A stretch of DNA of 64,000 bases from the NCBI GenBank assembly GCA_003240695.1, contig QFNC01000001.1, positions 62,001-126,000 of the forward strand. Reading direction: 5' to 3'. This DNA comes from Pseudoxanthomonas suwonensis. Its GTDB lineage: Bacteria; Pseudomonadota; Gammaproteobacteria; Xanthomonadales; Xanthomonadaceae. The notes beneath the pieces are model-generated. The model saw nothing but the letters and a program-made list of their open reading frames with translations. It was not told the origin of the DNA and did no database searches. Below are positions 24,099 to 33,724 of this stretch, one piece after another (positions within the stretch are counted from its first letter, which is position 1; each line of letters begins with the position of its first letter). The position numbers were made by a program, and so were the translations under genes.

Positions 24099-24712
24099 AC
24101 AACCGGCGCACGAAGGCGAACGGAGCTGCCGAGTCCGTGCTAGCCATCGATGCCCGGGCCATGCAGGCCCATGGCGGCGATGCGGCACGCCTGCTGAAAG
24201 CGCTGGCCAACGAACAACGGCTGCTGGTGCTGTGCCAGCTGGTGCAGGGCGAACGCTCGGTGGGCGAGATCAACAGCCGCATCGCGCTCAGCCAGTCCGT
24301 GTTGTCGCAGCACCTGGTGGTGCTGCGCGAGGACGGTCTGGTCAGCACGCGCCGCGACGGACAGACCACCTACTACGCGCTGGCGCCCGGACCGGCACAG
24401 CAGGTGTTGCACACGCTGCACGCGGTGTATGGTGCGCAAGACATCCGCGCTGAGTCCTGGCCATGGCGAACCCCCACGTGCGGCCGTTCTTCCACGCCGA
24501 CACCTGCACATGGAGCTACGTGGTGCACGATCCGCACTCTCCTGCGGCCGCGATCATCGATCCGGTGCTGGATTACGATGCGGCGTCGGCCCGCATCGGC
24601 AGCGAGCATCTGCTGCCAATGCTGGACCACATCAGGCAGCACGGACTGGACGTGCAATGGCTGCTGGAAACGCATGCGCATGCCGATCACCTCAGCGCCG
24701 CGCATTGGCTGA
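24095..24712 (+). CDS. ArsR-family regulator with an open 3' end
   Basis: Residues about 25-110 form an ArsR/SmtB winged helix: 'LLKALANEQRLLVLCQLVQ', recognition helix 'LSQSVLSQHLVVLREDGLV' and wing 'STRRDGQTTYYAL'. It starts with GTG inside the rhodanese stop and probably represses this operon. One Cys lies in helix 2 ('LVLCQL'). Persulfide sensors such as BigR/SqrR use two Cys, and I see no second Cys in the last conserved helix ('LHAVYGAQ'). The frame does not stop where the family normally ends (about 24,450) but runs 250 bases into the hydrolase gene in another frame. A TGA sits one frame over near 24452, so a frameshift is likely. Confidence 0.75.
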   Translation: MNNRRTKANGAAESVLAIDARAMQAHGGDAARLLKALANEQRLLVLCQLVQGERSVGEINSRIALSQSVLSQHLVVLREDGLVSTRRDGQTTYYALAPGPAQQVLHTLHAVYGAQDIRAESWPWRTPTCGRSSTPTPAHGATWCTIRTLLRPRSSIRCWITMRRRPASAASICCQCWTTSGSTDWTCNGCWKRMRMPITSAPRIG

Positions 24713-25335
24713 AGACGCGGCATTTTTCCCACGCGCCGATCGCCATCGGCCAGGGCATCGTGCACGTGCAGCAGCGGTTCCGCCGCTTGTACAACTTCTC
24801 CGACGCCGCATTCGCCGCCGATGGCTCGCAGTTCGATTGCCTGCTGCTGGATGGCGACGAGCTGGCCATCGGCAGTCTGCGGCTGCAGGTGATCGCCGTG
24901 CCCGGCCATACCGGCGACAGCAATGCCTTCCTGATCGGCGATGCGCTGTTCACCGGCGACTCGCTGTTCATGCCTGACGGCGGCACCGCGCGCTGCGATT
25001 TTCCCGGCGGCGATGCGGCCACGCTGTATCGCTCGATCCAGCGCCTGTACGCGTTGCCCGATGCCACGCGCGTGTTCGTGTGCCACGACTACGCCCCGGG
25101 TGATCGTGATGCGGCCTGCGAAACCACCATCGCTGCGCAGAAACGGCACAACATCCACGTGCGCCCCGACGTTCCTGAAACCGATTTCGCGCGACTGCGC
25201 CAGGCGCGCGACGCCACCCTGGCCGTGCCGCGGCTGCTGCTACCGGCCATCCAGGTCAACATCCGCGCCGGACAGCTGCCGCCTGCGGAGGCGAACGGCA
25301 TCGCATACCTGAAGATTCCACTGGACCGGTTCTAG
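24463..25335 (+). CDS. ETHE1-like persulfide dioxygenase (MBL fold)
   Basis: The 290-residue product is a metallo-beta-lactamase-fold hydrolase of the ETHE1/persulfide dioxygenase branch, which oxidises glutathione persulfide to sulfite. It has 'THAHADHLSAA' (metal site), 'VPGHTGDSNAFLI', 'LFTGDSLFMPDGGTARCDF' and 'VCHDYAPG'. The combination of the GTAR-C-D motif with rhodanese and ArsR neighbours supports the assignment. The start ATG lies inside the open end of the ArsR frame, so the original regulator probably ended just before it. Confidence 0.85.
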   Translation: MANPHVRPFFHADTCTWSYVVHDPHSPAAAIIDPVLDYDAASARIGSEHLLPMLDHIRQHGLDVQWLLETHAHADHLSAAHWLKTRHFSHAPIAIGQGIVHVQQRFRRLYNFSDAAFAADGSQFDCLLLDGDELAIGSLRLQVIAVPGHTGDSNAFLIGDALFTGDSLFMPDGGTARCDFPGGDAATLYRSIQRLYALPDATRVFVCHDYAPGDRDAACETTIAAQKRHNIHVRPDVPETDFARLRQARDATLAVPRLLLPAIQVNIRAGQLPPAEANGIAYLKIPLDRF

Positions 25336-25556
25336 GGCAGGGCAATATAAGCGCGTCTCCCATACAGCCGCGAACGCGCGAACTGCGACCGGCGTCGCGC
25401 ATCAAGATTGATCACGTAACTGGCGCTGAACGGATACGGGCCATACACTGCATTCATGGGCGGACCGCGCCATTCGGCATGGTCTGGCGGGGGGATCACG
25501 ATAACCACGATCGCGCAGGCACCCATGCACGATCCACCATTCGACGAGGATTCACG

Positions 25557-27002
25557 ATGATTCACCAGACGATGTCGCGCGCAGGACTGGCCGCGGCCGC
25601 TTGCGTGCTCGGCCTGTGGTCGACACAAGCCTCGGCGGCGCCCGACTGCGCGGCGCTGAGCAAGCCCATCTACCACCGCATCAACCCCACCTCACAAGCC
25701 AACCTGCTCACGCCATGGAAAACCGAGGCCGACAAGGCCGGCACGACCTACGGGTTCACCGACGACCGCGGCACGCCGTTCAAGGCATCGTGGACTGCCG
25801 GGTCGGGGCTGGTGCCGGCGCATCGCCTGCACAAGCCGGGCAGCAGCGATTTCGTTTGGATCACCAACCAGGCGGAAATCGCCAATGCGGTGTCGAAGTA
25901 CGGCTACGTCGACAATGGTCCGAACTTCTACGTCTCGCCGGTGGCAGCCAGTTGCGCGCAGCCGGTGTATCGCCTGCTGAAGGGCAGCAAGCACCGTCAT
26001 GTGGCCAGAGCAAGCGAGCGCGACGCGCTGGTTGCCGCGGGCTGGATTTCGGAAGGAATCGCGTTCTATGCCGCCGTGGCATCGAACGAGCCGGTCGATA
26101 CCAAGTTCTCGATTGCGGTGATGCCGGACACGCAAGGGGAAGTGCAGGCCAGCGAAGATCGCGTCAATCGCGATCTGAGCGACTTCCGTTTCCGCAACCG
26201 CTCGCAGTGGCTGGCCAGCAACAAGACCAATCTGGATATCCGTTTCGTCACCCACAGCGGCGACGTGACCAACTGGGGCGAGCGCGACGAGCATCAATAC
26301 AAGATCGCCAGTGAAGGGCTGAAGCCGCTGGACGACGCCGGCATCCCGTATTCGCTGGCCATCGGCAATCACGACACGCGCGCGGTCGGCTGCCCCGGCG
26401 GCGGTGCCTGCCCCGGCAACGTGCCGGCGATGGCGCGCGAAACCCCGTTGTTCAACCAGTACTTCAACAACCGCTTCAAGAACATCGCCGGTCGTTTCGA
26501 AGCCGGCAAGGTCGACAACCACTACAGCCTGTTCGAAGCCGGCGGTGCCAAGTGGATGGTGCTGGTGCTGGAACTGTGGCCGCGTCAGGCGGCGATCGAC
26601 TGGGCCAAGGGCGTGGTGGCCGCGCATCCGCAGCACAACGTCATTGTGGTGACCCATTCCTATCTCAACGGAGATGGCTCGATCTACGGTTCCAACGGCG
26701 GCTACGGCTCGACCAGCCCGCAGCACCTGTTCAACACCCTGATTCGCGTATATCCCAACATTCGCATGGTGTTTTCCGGTCATGTGGGCAATGCGGCTTC
26801 GCGGGTGGACACCGGCCTGAACGGCAACAAGATCGTCTCCTTCCTGGAAACCTTGCATGCGCCCAAACCCGGCAACCCGGTACGCATCGTCGAGATCGAC
26901 ACGGCGGCCAACAGTCTCAGCACGCTGATCTACTCGCCTGCGAACAATGTCGACTATCCGCAGTACAGCCGCAGCGAATCGGGCATGAACTACGTGAAGT
27001 GA
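25557..27002 (+). CDS. Secreted metallophosphoesterase with DUF5648 repeats
   Basis: The 481-residue product has a signal peptide (about residues 1-28, ending ASA-AP). Residues about 30-165 contain two copies of a DUF5648-like hairpin module with 'VYRLLKGSKHRHVARAS' and 'GWISEGIAFYA' hallmarks. Residues about 175-470 are a calcineurin-like metallophosphoesterase with 'VMPDTQ', 'HSGDVTNWGERDE', 'AIGNHD', 'VVTHSYL' and 'FSGHVG', the five metal-site blocks of the family. It is probably exported and hydrolyses phosphoesters outside the inner membrane; the substrate is unknown. A bidirectional-type hairpin terminator follows. Confidence 0.87.
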   Translation: MIHQTMSRAGLAAAACVLGLWSTQASAAPDCAALSKPIYHRINPTSQANLLTPWKTEADKAGTTYGFTDDRGTPFKASWTAGSGLVPAHRLHKPGSSDFVWITNQAEIANAVSKYGYVDNGPNFYVSPVAASCAQPVYRLLKGSKHRHVARASERDALVAAGWISEGIAFYAAVASNEPVDTKFSIAVMPDTQGEVQASEDRVNRDLSDFRFRNRSQWLASNKTNLDIRFVTHSGDVTNWGERDEHQYKIASEGLKPLDDAGIPYSLAIGNHDTRAVGCPGGGACPGNVPAMARETPLFNQYFNNRFKNIAGRFEAGKVDNHYSLFEAGGAKWMVLVLELWPRQAAIDWAKGVVAAHPQHNVIVVTHSYLNGDGSIYGSNGGYGSTSPQHLFNTLIRVYPNIRMVFSGHVGNAASRVDTGLNGNKIVSFLETLHAPKPGNPVRIVEIDTAANSLSTLIYSPANNVDYPQYSRSESGMNYVK

Positions 27003-27030
27003 CCATCGCTCCACGCACTGCACGATGCGC

Positions 27031-27065
27031 AAACGGCGCCGCGTTCCAATCGCGGCGCCGTTTTT
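27031..27065 (+). terminator. Rho-independent terminator
   Basis: A perfect 13-bp stem (27031-27043 with 27051-27063) around a 7-base loop ends in a T-run. It lies 28 bases after the metallophosphoesterase stop. The left arm begins with an A-run, so it could work on either strand. Confidence 0.9.
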
Positions 27066-27110
27066 GTTCGAAGCCTCGCGCCGGCTGCACGATGCTGCGA
27101 CAATCCGGCC

Positions 27111-27623
27111 ATGACGACGGTTCCCGACGATGCCCATCTGGATGACCTGGCCCGGCGGCTGGGCGAGCGCCTGCGCAGCCAACGGCTGACCTTGGCCACC
27201 GCCGAAAGCTGCACCGGCGGCTGGATCGCCAAGACCATGACCGGCATTGCCGGCTCGTCGGAGTGGTTCGACTGCGGCATGGTGGCCTACAGCTACGAAG
27301 CCAAGCAGGCACTGCTGGGCGTGCATCCGCAGACCCTGGAGCAGCACGGGGCGGTCAGCCGGGAAACGGTGATCGAAATGGTGTCCGGCGCCCTGGTGCA
27401 TTCCGGTGCCGGAATGGCCGTTGCGGTGACCGGCATCGCCGGTCCCGGCGGTGGCAGTGCCGACAAGCCGGTGGGCACGGTGTGGATCGCCTGGAAACGC
27501 CGCGGTGGCTATGCACGGGCCAGCCTGCACCATTTCGATGGCGATCGCGATGCCGTGCGCCGGCAGACGGTGGCCATGGCCGTGAAGGGATGCCTGGATA
27601 CGTTTGCTTCCTTGTCCGATTGA
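27111..27623 (+). CDS. pncC: Nicotinamide-nucleotide amidohydrolase PncC (CinA C-terminal domain)
   Basis: PncC deamidates nicotinamide mononucleotide to nicotinate mononucleotide in pyridine-nucleotide recycling. The 170-residue product is a stand-alone CinA C-terminal domain with 'LATAESCTGGWIAKTMTG', 'GMVAYSYEAKQALLG' and 'AVTGIAGPGGGSADKPVG'. It lacks the N-terminal competence domain. In gammaproteobacteria this gene often sits near recA and lexA; here it is about 5 kb from them on the opposite strand, separated by tRNAs, csrA and alaS. Confidence 0.92.
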   Translation: MTTVPDDAHLDDLARRLGERLRSQRLTLATAESCTGGWIAKTMTGIAGSSEWFDCGMVAYSYEAKQALLGVHPQTLEQHGAVSRETVIEMVSGALVHSGAGMAVAVTGIAGPGGGSADKPVGTVWIAWKRRGGYARASLHHFDGDRDAVRRQTVAMAVKGCLDTFASLSD

Positions 27624-27648
27624 ATCCGGTTGCATCAGGAGGCCATGC

Positions 27649-28263
27649 ATGTCCCTTCCCATCACCCGTCGCCAGGCCAAGGCTGCGGCCCGCTGGATGA
27701 AGCGCCGCTACGGCGTCGCATCGCCAGGGCGGTGCACCGCACGCCGTTTTCGGTGAACCTGGTGTGCGGCATCGCCTGCCAGGAAACAGCGGTCTTCTAG
27801 CTCAACTTCATCGACGATCTTTCGCCCGACGAGGTGCTGGCCCGGTGCGTGCTGGATGCCAGCGGCAATTTCCCGGGCACCATGCGCATGGCGTTTCCGC
27901 GCAACACCGAGACATTCGTCGCCCGCTAGAGGCAGGATTTCCCCGACATGCTGATCGAGGAGGCCGACATCAGCCGGGTGCTGTGCGGCTTCCGTCCGCA
28001 GCGCCAGGGGTACAAGGGTTACGGCCTGTTCCCCGTACAACCTGCAGCGCGTCATCCGCGACCGCGCCTTCTTCAAGGAAAAGCGCTGGTACGACTTCGA
28101 TCATTGCATGGATCGGGCGATGCGCGTGCTGCGCAGCAAGTACGCGCGTACCGGCGATCTATGGTCGGCGGTCCGCGCCTACAACGGCAGCGGATCCGCG
28201 GACATGCGTTACGCGATCAACGTGTTCCAGTTCACCAACGACTGCGCCGAGGTGGATGGTTGA
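27649..28263 (+). pseudogene. Broken lysozyme/transglycosylase-like gene
   Basis: A strong AGGAGG ribosome site precedes the ATG. The readable protein changes frame near 27715, meets in-frame TAG codons at 27798 and 27927, and changes frame again near 28035 before ending at 28263. Pieced together, it contains 'FSVNLVCGIACQETAVF', 'FIDDLSPDEVLARCV', 'WYDFDHCMDRAMRVLRSKY' and 'LWSAVRAYNGSGSADMRYA'. The Glu in 'CQET' and the final 'YNGSG' are reminiscent of lysozyme-like transglycosylases, but I cannot name a family with certainty. Four separate lesions indicate real decay rather than sequencing error. Confidence 0.7.
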
Positions 28264-28424
28264 AACATGATGCCAACGGCTTGCGACGCATCGCGTCCGC
28301 TACGGAGAGGAAGGCACGTTTTCATCAACTACGCCGCGGCAGCCGGGCGTGCTTTCAACAGCCGCATGGCTGGTCATCCTTGGGCGCACAAAAAATGCCG
28401 ATGCGGTTGCATCGGCATCAGGAT

Positions 28425-28501
28425 TGGCGCGCCCGGAAGGATTCGAACCTCCGACCCCCAAGTTCGTAGCCTGGTGCTCTATCCAGCTGAGCTACGGGCG
28501 C
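28425..28501 (-). tRNA. tRNA-Arg (ACG)
   Basis: The minus strand folds into a standard cloverleaf. The acceptor stem is GCGCCCG/CGGGCGC, the anticodon loop CTACGAA has anticodon ACG, and the T-loop is TTCGAATC. The discriminator base is G and the 3' CCA is encoded (28425-28427). Confidence 0.95.
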
Positions 28502-28618
28502 AAGAAGCAGAAGCGGAATTGTGCATGATGCGGCTGCTTCCGGTCAACGGTTTTCTGCCTTCATCGCGTTACGGCGATGTGAAGCAGGGCAGCACGGCAT
28601 CGGCATGCCTGAAACGGA

Positions 28619-28711
28619 TGGCGGAGACTGAGGGATTCGAACCCTCGATGGAGCTTTTGACCCCATACTCCCTTAGCAGGGGAGCCCCTTCGGCCTCTCG
28701 GGCAAGTCTCC
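28619..28711 (-). tRNA. tRNA-Ser (GCT)
   Basis: The minus strand gives a class II tRNA with acceptor stem GGAGACT/AGTCTCC, anticodon loop CTGCTAA (anticodon GCT, reading AGC/AGU), a long variable arm and T-loop TTCGAATC. CCA is encoded at 28619-28621. It is 117 bases upstream of tRNA-Arg on the same strand, so the pair may be co-transcribed. Confidence 0.95.
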
Positions 28712-28761
28712 GGGTAACGCCTGCCGCAACGGGTGCTGCAGCAGGAGGAAAGGATAGCCGG

Positions 28762-28980
28762 TCAGTCCTGGTCAGGCAAACCGAACGCTTCAGGGTTGCG
28801 GTGCGGCAACGGGGCGTTGTCGCCATGGATGCGCTGGTAAATCTCCTCGCGATGCACGGCGATGTCTTTCGGGGCGGTGATGCCGATGCGCACCTGATTG
28901 CCCTTCACGCCAAGCACGGTCACGCTGACGGTGTCACCGATCATCAGGGTTTCGCCTACGCGGCGGGTCAAAATCAACAT
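28762..28980 (-). CDS. csrA: Carbon storage regulator CsrA/RsmA
   Basis: CsrA binds GGA motifs in mRNA leaders and controls translation and stability of many transcripts (biofilm, motility, virulence in Xanthomonads). The 72-residue product starts 'MLILTRRVGETLMIGD', with Arg residues of the RNA-binding beta-strands (Leu4-Arg7 and Arg in 'VRIGITAPKDIAVHREEIY'). The C-terminal extension after residue 55 is typical of Xanthomonadaceae. It is the standard neighbour of alaS and is preceded by its own good promoter, so it can be transcribed apart from alaS. Confidence 0.96.
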   Translation of the reverse strand: MLILTRRVGETLMIGDTVSVTVLGVKGNQVRIGITAPKDIAVHREEIYQRIHGDNAPLPHRNPEAFGLPDQD

Positions 28981-29019
28981 GGTTATGGGTTCTCCATTCG
29001 CCGGCGGCGAAACTCTTCA

Positions 29020-29048
29020 ATTATACGACAACGATACGGTGATGTCAC
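29020..29048 (-). promoter_or_regulatory. Sigma-70 promoter for csrA
   Basis: On the minus strand a GTGACA element (29043-29048) and a perfect TATAAT (29020-29025) are separated by 17 bases, about 40 bases before the csrA start. This is the best-matching promoter in the host part of the window. A GGAG ribosome site follows. Confidence 0.75.
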
Positions 29049-29121
29049 AGTTGATGCTCGCCTACCCGCCAGCCGGCACTCCAGGTGGGGGGGGCGTTCG
29101 GTGGCGCCGATGCCATCGCCC

Positions 29122-31767
29122 TCAGGGCGAGCCTTCGGTCGATTGCCGGCCCACCCAGTCGGGCACGGCCTGCAGTGCGGCAAGCAGTTGCGGGCCGTCA
29201 TCGCCACCGCCCTGGGCCATGTCGGCGCGGCCGCCGCCCTTGCCGCCGATCCGATTCGCCACGAATGCGACCAGATCGCCGGCTTTGACCCGCGCGGAGG
29301 CGCTTCCGTTCACCCCGGCCACCAGACTCGCTTTGCCGCCGTTCACGCTGGCCAGCACGATGGCCGCATCGCCCAGCTGCTGCTTGAGCCGATCGACGGT
29401 GTCGCGCAGGGTCTTGGCGTCGAACCCTTCCAGGCGCGCGGCCAGCACCCGGATGCCGGCCACGTCCACGGCCTGTGCAGCCAGGTCACCGGTGCTGCCG
29501 GCGGCGGCCTTGGCCTTCAAAGCCTGCAGCTCGCGTTCCAGGCGCTTGCCGCGCTCCTGCAACGCCTGCAGTTTGTCCGCCGCTTCGGCGACGGGGCTGC
29601 CGAGTTCCGACGCCAGCTGCTGCAGGCGCTGTTCCTGGGTCTGGATGTGGTCGATGGCGGCCTGGCCGGTCAGAGCCTCCACCCGACGCACGCCGGCAGA
29701 TACCCCGCCTTCGGCGATGATCTTGAACAGGCCGATGTCGCCGGTGCGCTGCACATGGGTGCCGCCGCACAGTTCGATGGAGCCTTCGCCGAACTTCAGA
29801 ACGCGGACCTGTTCGCCGTATTTCTCGCCGAACAGGGCCATGGCACCGAAGTCCAGCGCGTCCTGCATCGCCATGTGGCGGATTTCACCGGCATCGTTGG
29901 CACGGATGGCGGCATTGACGCGGCGTTCGATCTCCGTCAGTTCGTCGGGCTTGACCGGCTGGAAGTGCGAGAAATCGAAGCGCAGGCGATCCGGAGCCAC
30001 CAGCGAACCCTTCTGCTGGACATGGGTGCCGAGCACTGCACGCAGAGCCGCATGCAGCAGATGCGTGGCGCTGTGGTTGCGGATGACGGCCTGGCGCCGT
30101 TCGCCATCGACGGACCCATGCAGCAGGTCGCCGCGACGCAGCACGCCCAACTGCAGGATGCCGGCATGGCCATGGAACTGGCCGGCCAGTTTCAGCGTGT
30201 CCTGCACCGCGAAGCGGGTGTCCACGCCGTCCAGCTCGCCGGTGTCGCCGACCTGGCCGCCGGATTCGGCGTAGAACGGCGTGCGGTCTAGGATGACAAG
30301 GCCCGCCTCGCCGGCCTGCAGGGCATCCACCGGCTTGCCGTCGCGCAGCAGCGCCAGCACGGTCAGGCCGGGGCTGGCGAGGTGCTCGTAGCCGAGAAAG
30401 TCGGTCGGGCGCAGCTGCGCTACCAGGTCCGCCGGCAGTTGCACGCCGCCGCCGAACCGGCCGGCTGCGCGTGCGGTGTCCTTCTGCACTGCCATGGCGG
30501 TGTCGAAACCGTCGGTGTCCACGTCCATGCCGCGCTCGCGGGCCATGTCCTGGGTGAGGTCGAGCGGAAATCCGTAGGTGTCGTACAGGCGGAAGGCATC
30601 GACGCCGGGAATGGTGCCGTGGCTGCGCGCGGCGACATCGTTGAAGATGCGCATGCCGGCGTCGAGGGTTTCGGCGAAGCGTTCTTCCTCGGCCTTGAGC
30701 GCCCGCTCGACCGTGGCGCGCTGCTCGCGCAGGATCGGATAGGCATCGCCCATCAAGCTGTCCAGCGAGTCCACGAGTCGATGGAAGAAGGGCTGGCGAA
30801 CGCCCAGCATCCAGCCATGGCGCAACGCGCGGCGGATGATCCGGCGCAGCACGTAGCCGCGGCCTTCGTTGGACGGCAGCACGCCGTCGGCAATCAGGAA
30901 GCTGCTGGCGCGGATGTGGTCGGCGATCACCCGCAGCGACTTGTTGTCCAGATCGGCCGTGCCGGTCAGCTCGGCGGTGCGTCGGATCAGTGCCTGGAAC
31001 AGGTCGATCTCGTAGTTCGAGTGCACGCCCTGCAGCACGGCGGCGATGCGTTCCAGCCCCATGCCGGTATCAACGCACGGCGCCGGCAGCGGCGTGAGCG
31101 TGCCGTCGGCAGCGCGGTCGAACTGCATGAACACATTGTTCCAGATCTCGATGAAGCGGTCGCCGTCCTCATCGGGCGAGCCGGGCGGGCCGCCGGCGTG
31201 CTGCGGGCCGTGATCGTAGAAGATTTCCGTGCACGGGCCGCAGGGGCCGGTGTCGGCCATCTGCCAGAAGTTGTCCGACGCGAACGGTGCGCCCTTGTTG
31301 TCGCCGATGCGGATGATGCGCTCCTCCGGCAGGCCGATCACGTCGCGCCAGATGCCGAAGGCCTCGTCATCGGTGTGGTAGACCGTGGCTAGCAGGCGCT
31401 CCTTCGGCAGCTTCCACACCCCGGTCAGCAGTTCCCAGGCCCAGACGATGGCATCGTGCTTGAAATAGTCGCCGAAGGACCAGTTGCCGAGCATCTCGAA
31501 GAAGGTGTGGTGGCGGGCGGTGTAGCCCACCGAATCCAGGTCGTTGTGCTTGCCGCCGGCACGCAGGCAGCGCTGCACGTCGGCCGCACGCACGTAACTG
31601 CGCTTTTCCGCACCGAGGAACACGTCCTTGAACTGCACCATGCCCGAGTTGGTGAACAGCAGGGTGGGATCGTTGCCGGGCACCAGTGGCGCCGATGGCA
31701 CGATGGTGTGACCCTTCCCGCGGAAGAAATCGAGGAAGTCCTGGCGGATGTCGGCGGTGCTTTTCAT
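29122..31767 (-). CDS. alaS: Alanyl-tRNA synthetase
   Basis: AlaRS charges tRNA-Ala and edits mischarged Ser and Gly. The 881-residue product has the class II aminoacylation core starting 'MKSTADIRQDFLDFFRGKGH', with 'LLFTNSGMVQFKDVFLG'. The editing domain metal site is in 'HSATHLLHAAL' and 'ELCGGTHVQRTGDIG', and the C-terminal C-Ala domain is Gly-rich ('NRIGGKGGGRADMAQGGG'). Length is typical. It lies between recX and csrA on the same strand, an order shared with other gammaproteobacteria. Confidence 0.97.
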   Translation of the reverse strand: MKSTADIRQDFLDFFRGKGHTIVPSAPLVPGNDPTLLFTNSGMVQFKDVFLGAEKRSYVRAADVQRCLRAGGKHNDLDSVGYTARHHTFFEMLGNWSFGDYFKHDAIVWAWELLTGVWKLPKERLLATVYHTDDEAFGIWRDVIGLPEERIIRIGDNKGAPFASDNFWQMADTGPCGPCTEIFYDHGPQHAGGPPGSPDEDGDRFIEIWNNVFMQFDRAADGTLTPLPAPCVDTGMGLERIAAVLQGVHSNYEIDLFQALIRRTAELTGTADLDNKSLRVIADHIRASSFLIADGVLPSNEGRGYVLRRIIRRALRHGWMLGVRQPFFHRLVDSLDSLMGDAYPILREQRATVERALKAEEERFAETLDAGMRIFNDVAARSHGTIPGVDAFRLYDTYGFPLDLTQDMARERGMDVDTDGFDTAMAVQKDTARAAGRFGGGVQLPADLVAQLRPTDFLGYEHLASPGLTVLALLRDGKPVDALQAGEAGLVILDRTPFYAESGGQVGDTGELDGVDTRFAVQDTLKLAGQFHGHAGILQLGVLRRGDLLHGSVDGERRQAVIRNHSATHLLHAALRAVLGTHVQQKGSLVAPDRLRFDFSHFQPVKPDELTEIERRVNAAIRANDAGEIRHMAMQDALDFGAMALFGEKYGEQVRVLKFGEGSIELCGGTHVQRTGDIGLFKIIAEGGVSAGVRRVEALTGQAAIDHIQTQEQRLQQLASELGSPVAEAADKLQALQERGKRLERELQALKAKAAAGSTGDLAAQAVDVAGIRVLAARLEGFDAKTLRDTVDRLKQQLGDAAIVLASVNGGKASLVAGVNGSASARVKAGDLVAFVANRIGGKGGGRADMAQGGGDDGPQLLAALQAVPDWVGRQSTEGSP

Positions 31768-31937
31768 GGCTGGCTGCAGGCGCTGGATCGATCGACAGGC
31801 ACGGCCAGCACGGACCGCCGGATGGCGGCTGCGACAGGAATCGGCCCGGGTCGATTAGGGTAGCAGGAGCAGCGGCACGCGTGGCGGATTGGAATCACAT
31901 CCTGTGTCAAAAGCCGGGCGGCCTGACCGAAAGGGCG

Positions 31938-32459
31938 TCAGTCGTCCGTGTGGCTCGGACGCATGGCGCGATGGCAGTGGTCGGCCGCAAAGCCGCGCCG
32001 CATCAACAGGGCGAGTGCGCGTCGCTGCTGTTTCGGATCACGCAAGGCATCACCCGGAAACCGGCGCTGCAGCAGGCTGCGCGCCAAGGCCAGCCAGTCC
32101 GGGGCTTGTGCCTCGATGGCCGCCTGGATGCTGTTCGGATCCAGGCCGTGGGTGGCCAGTTCGGCACGGATGTGCAGCGAACCGTAGCCGCCGGCAATAC
32201 GGTTTCGGACCAATGATTCTGCGAAGCGGGTGTCGTCCTGCCAGCCGGCCGTGCTGACCCTCTGCACGGCCTGCAAGGCCTCATCCGCGGAAACGCCGCG
32301 GGCCTGCAACTTGCGTTGCAGTTCCTTCCCCGAATGTTCACGACGCGACAGCAGGGCAATGGCCTGCTGGGTCGGCGTGGGTGGTTGACGGAGGCGCCGC
32401 TGGCGGCCGGATGATCGGCTAGTCTGAGTGCCGACATCCGCGTTCTCAGGTGTCTCCAT
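31938..32459 (-). CDS. recX: Regulatory protein RecX
   Basis: RecX binds inside the RecA filament and inhibits strand exchange. The 173-residue product has the three-helix tandem repeats of the family: 'QQAIALLSRREHSGKELQRKL', 'DDTRFAESLVRNRIAGGYG' with the conserved Gly-Tyr-Gly, and 'RRFPGDALRDPKQQRRALALL'. The start at 32459 is chosen for length; an in-frame ATG at 32486 would add nine residues. It follows recA by about 60 bases on the same strand, the usual arrangement. Confidence 0.92.
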   Translation of the reverse strand: METPENADVGTQTSRSSGRQRRLRQPPTPTQQAIALLSRREHSGKELQRKLQARGVSADEALQAVQRVSTAGWQDDTRFAESLVRNRIAGGYGSLHIRAELATHGLDPNSIQAAIEAQAPDWLALARSLLQRRFPGDALRDPKQQRRALALLMRRGFAADHCHRAMRPSHTDD

Positions 32460-32521
32460 CGCACCGGGGTGGCCGTCCTTGGCCATTCCATCGCCTCCGG
32501 TGGCGAAAGGGGAGGGGCACA

Positions 32522-33553
<1,032 letters not shown>

Positions 33554-33724
33554 TGCGGGATCCTCAGCTGTGCGATTGGGAAGGCGGGTACGGGATGCAG
33601 GCTAGCGGACGTGTGTCGCACAGGCTGCGACCCTCCGTGGCTGCCGATGCAGGATGCGGTCCGACACGATGGCGGACCATCGCCGGTCGCCGCATCCGCG
33701 CATCGGACTTTTCCGCGCCCGTGA

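Noticed and set aside
33554..33724. Search for a separate LexA box before recA
   Set aside because: No TTAG-N6-TACTA match is visible, so none is annotated.
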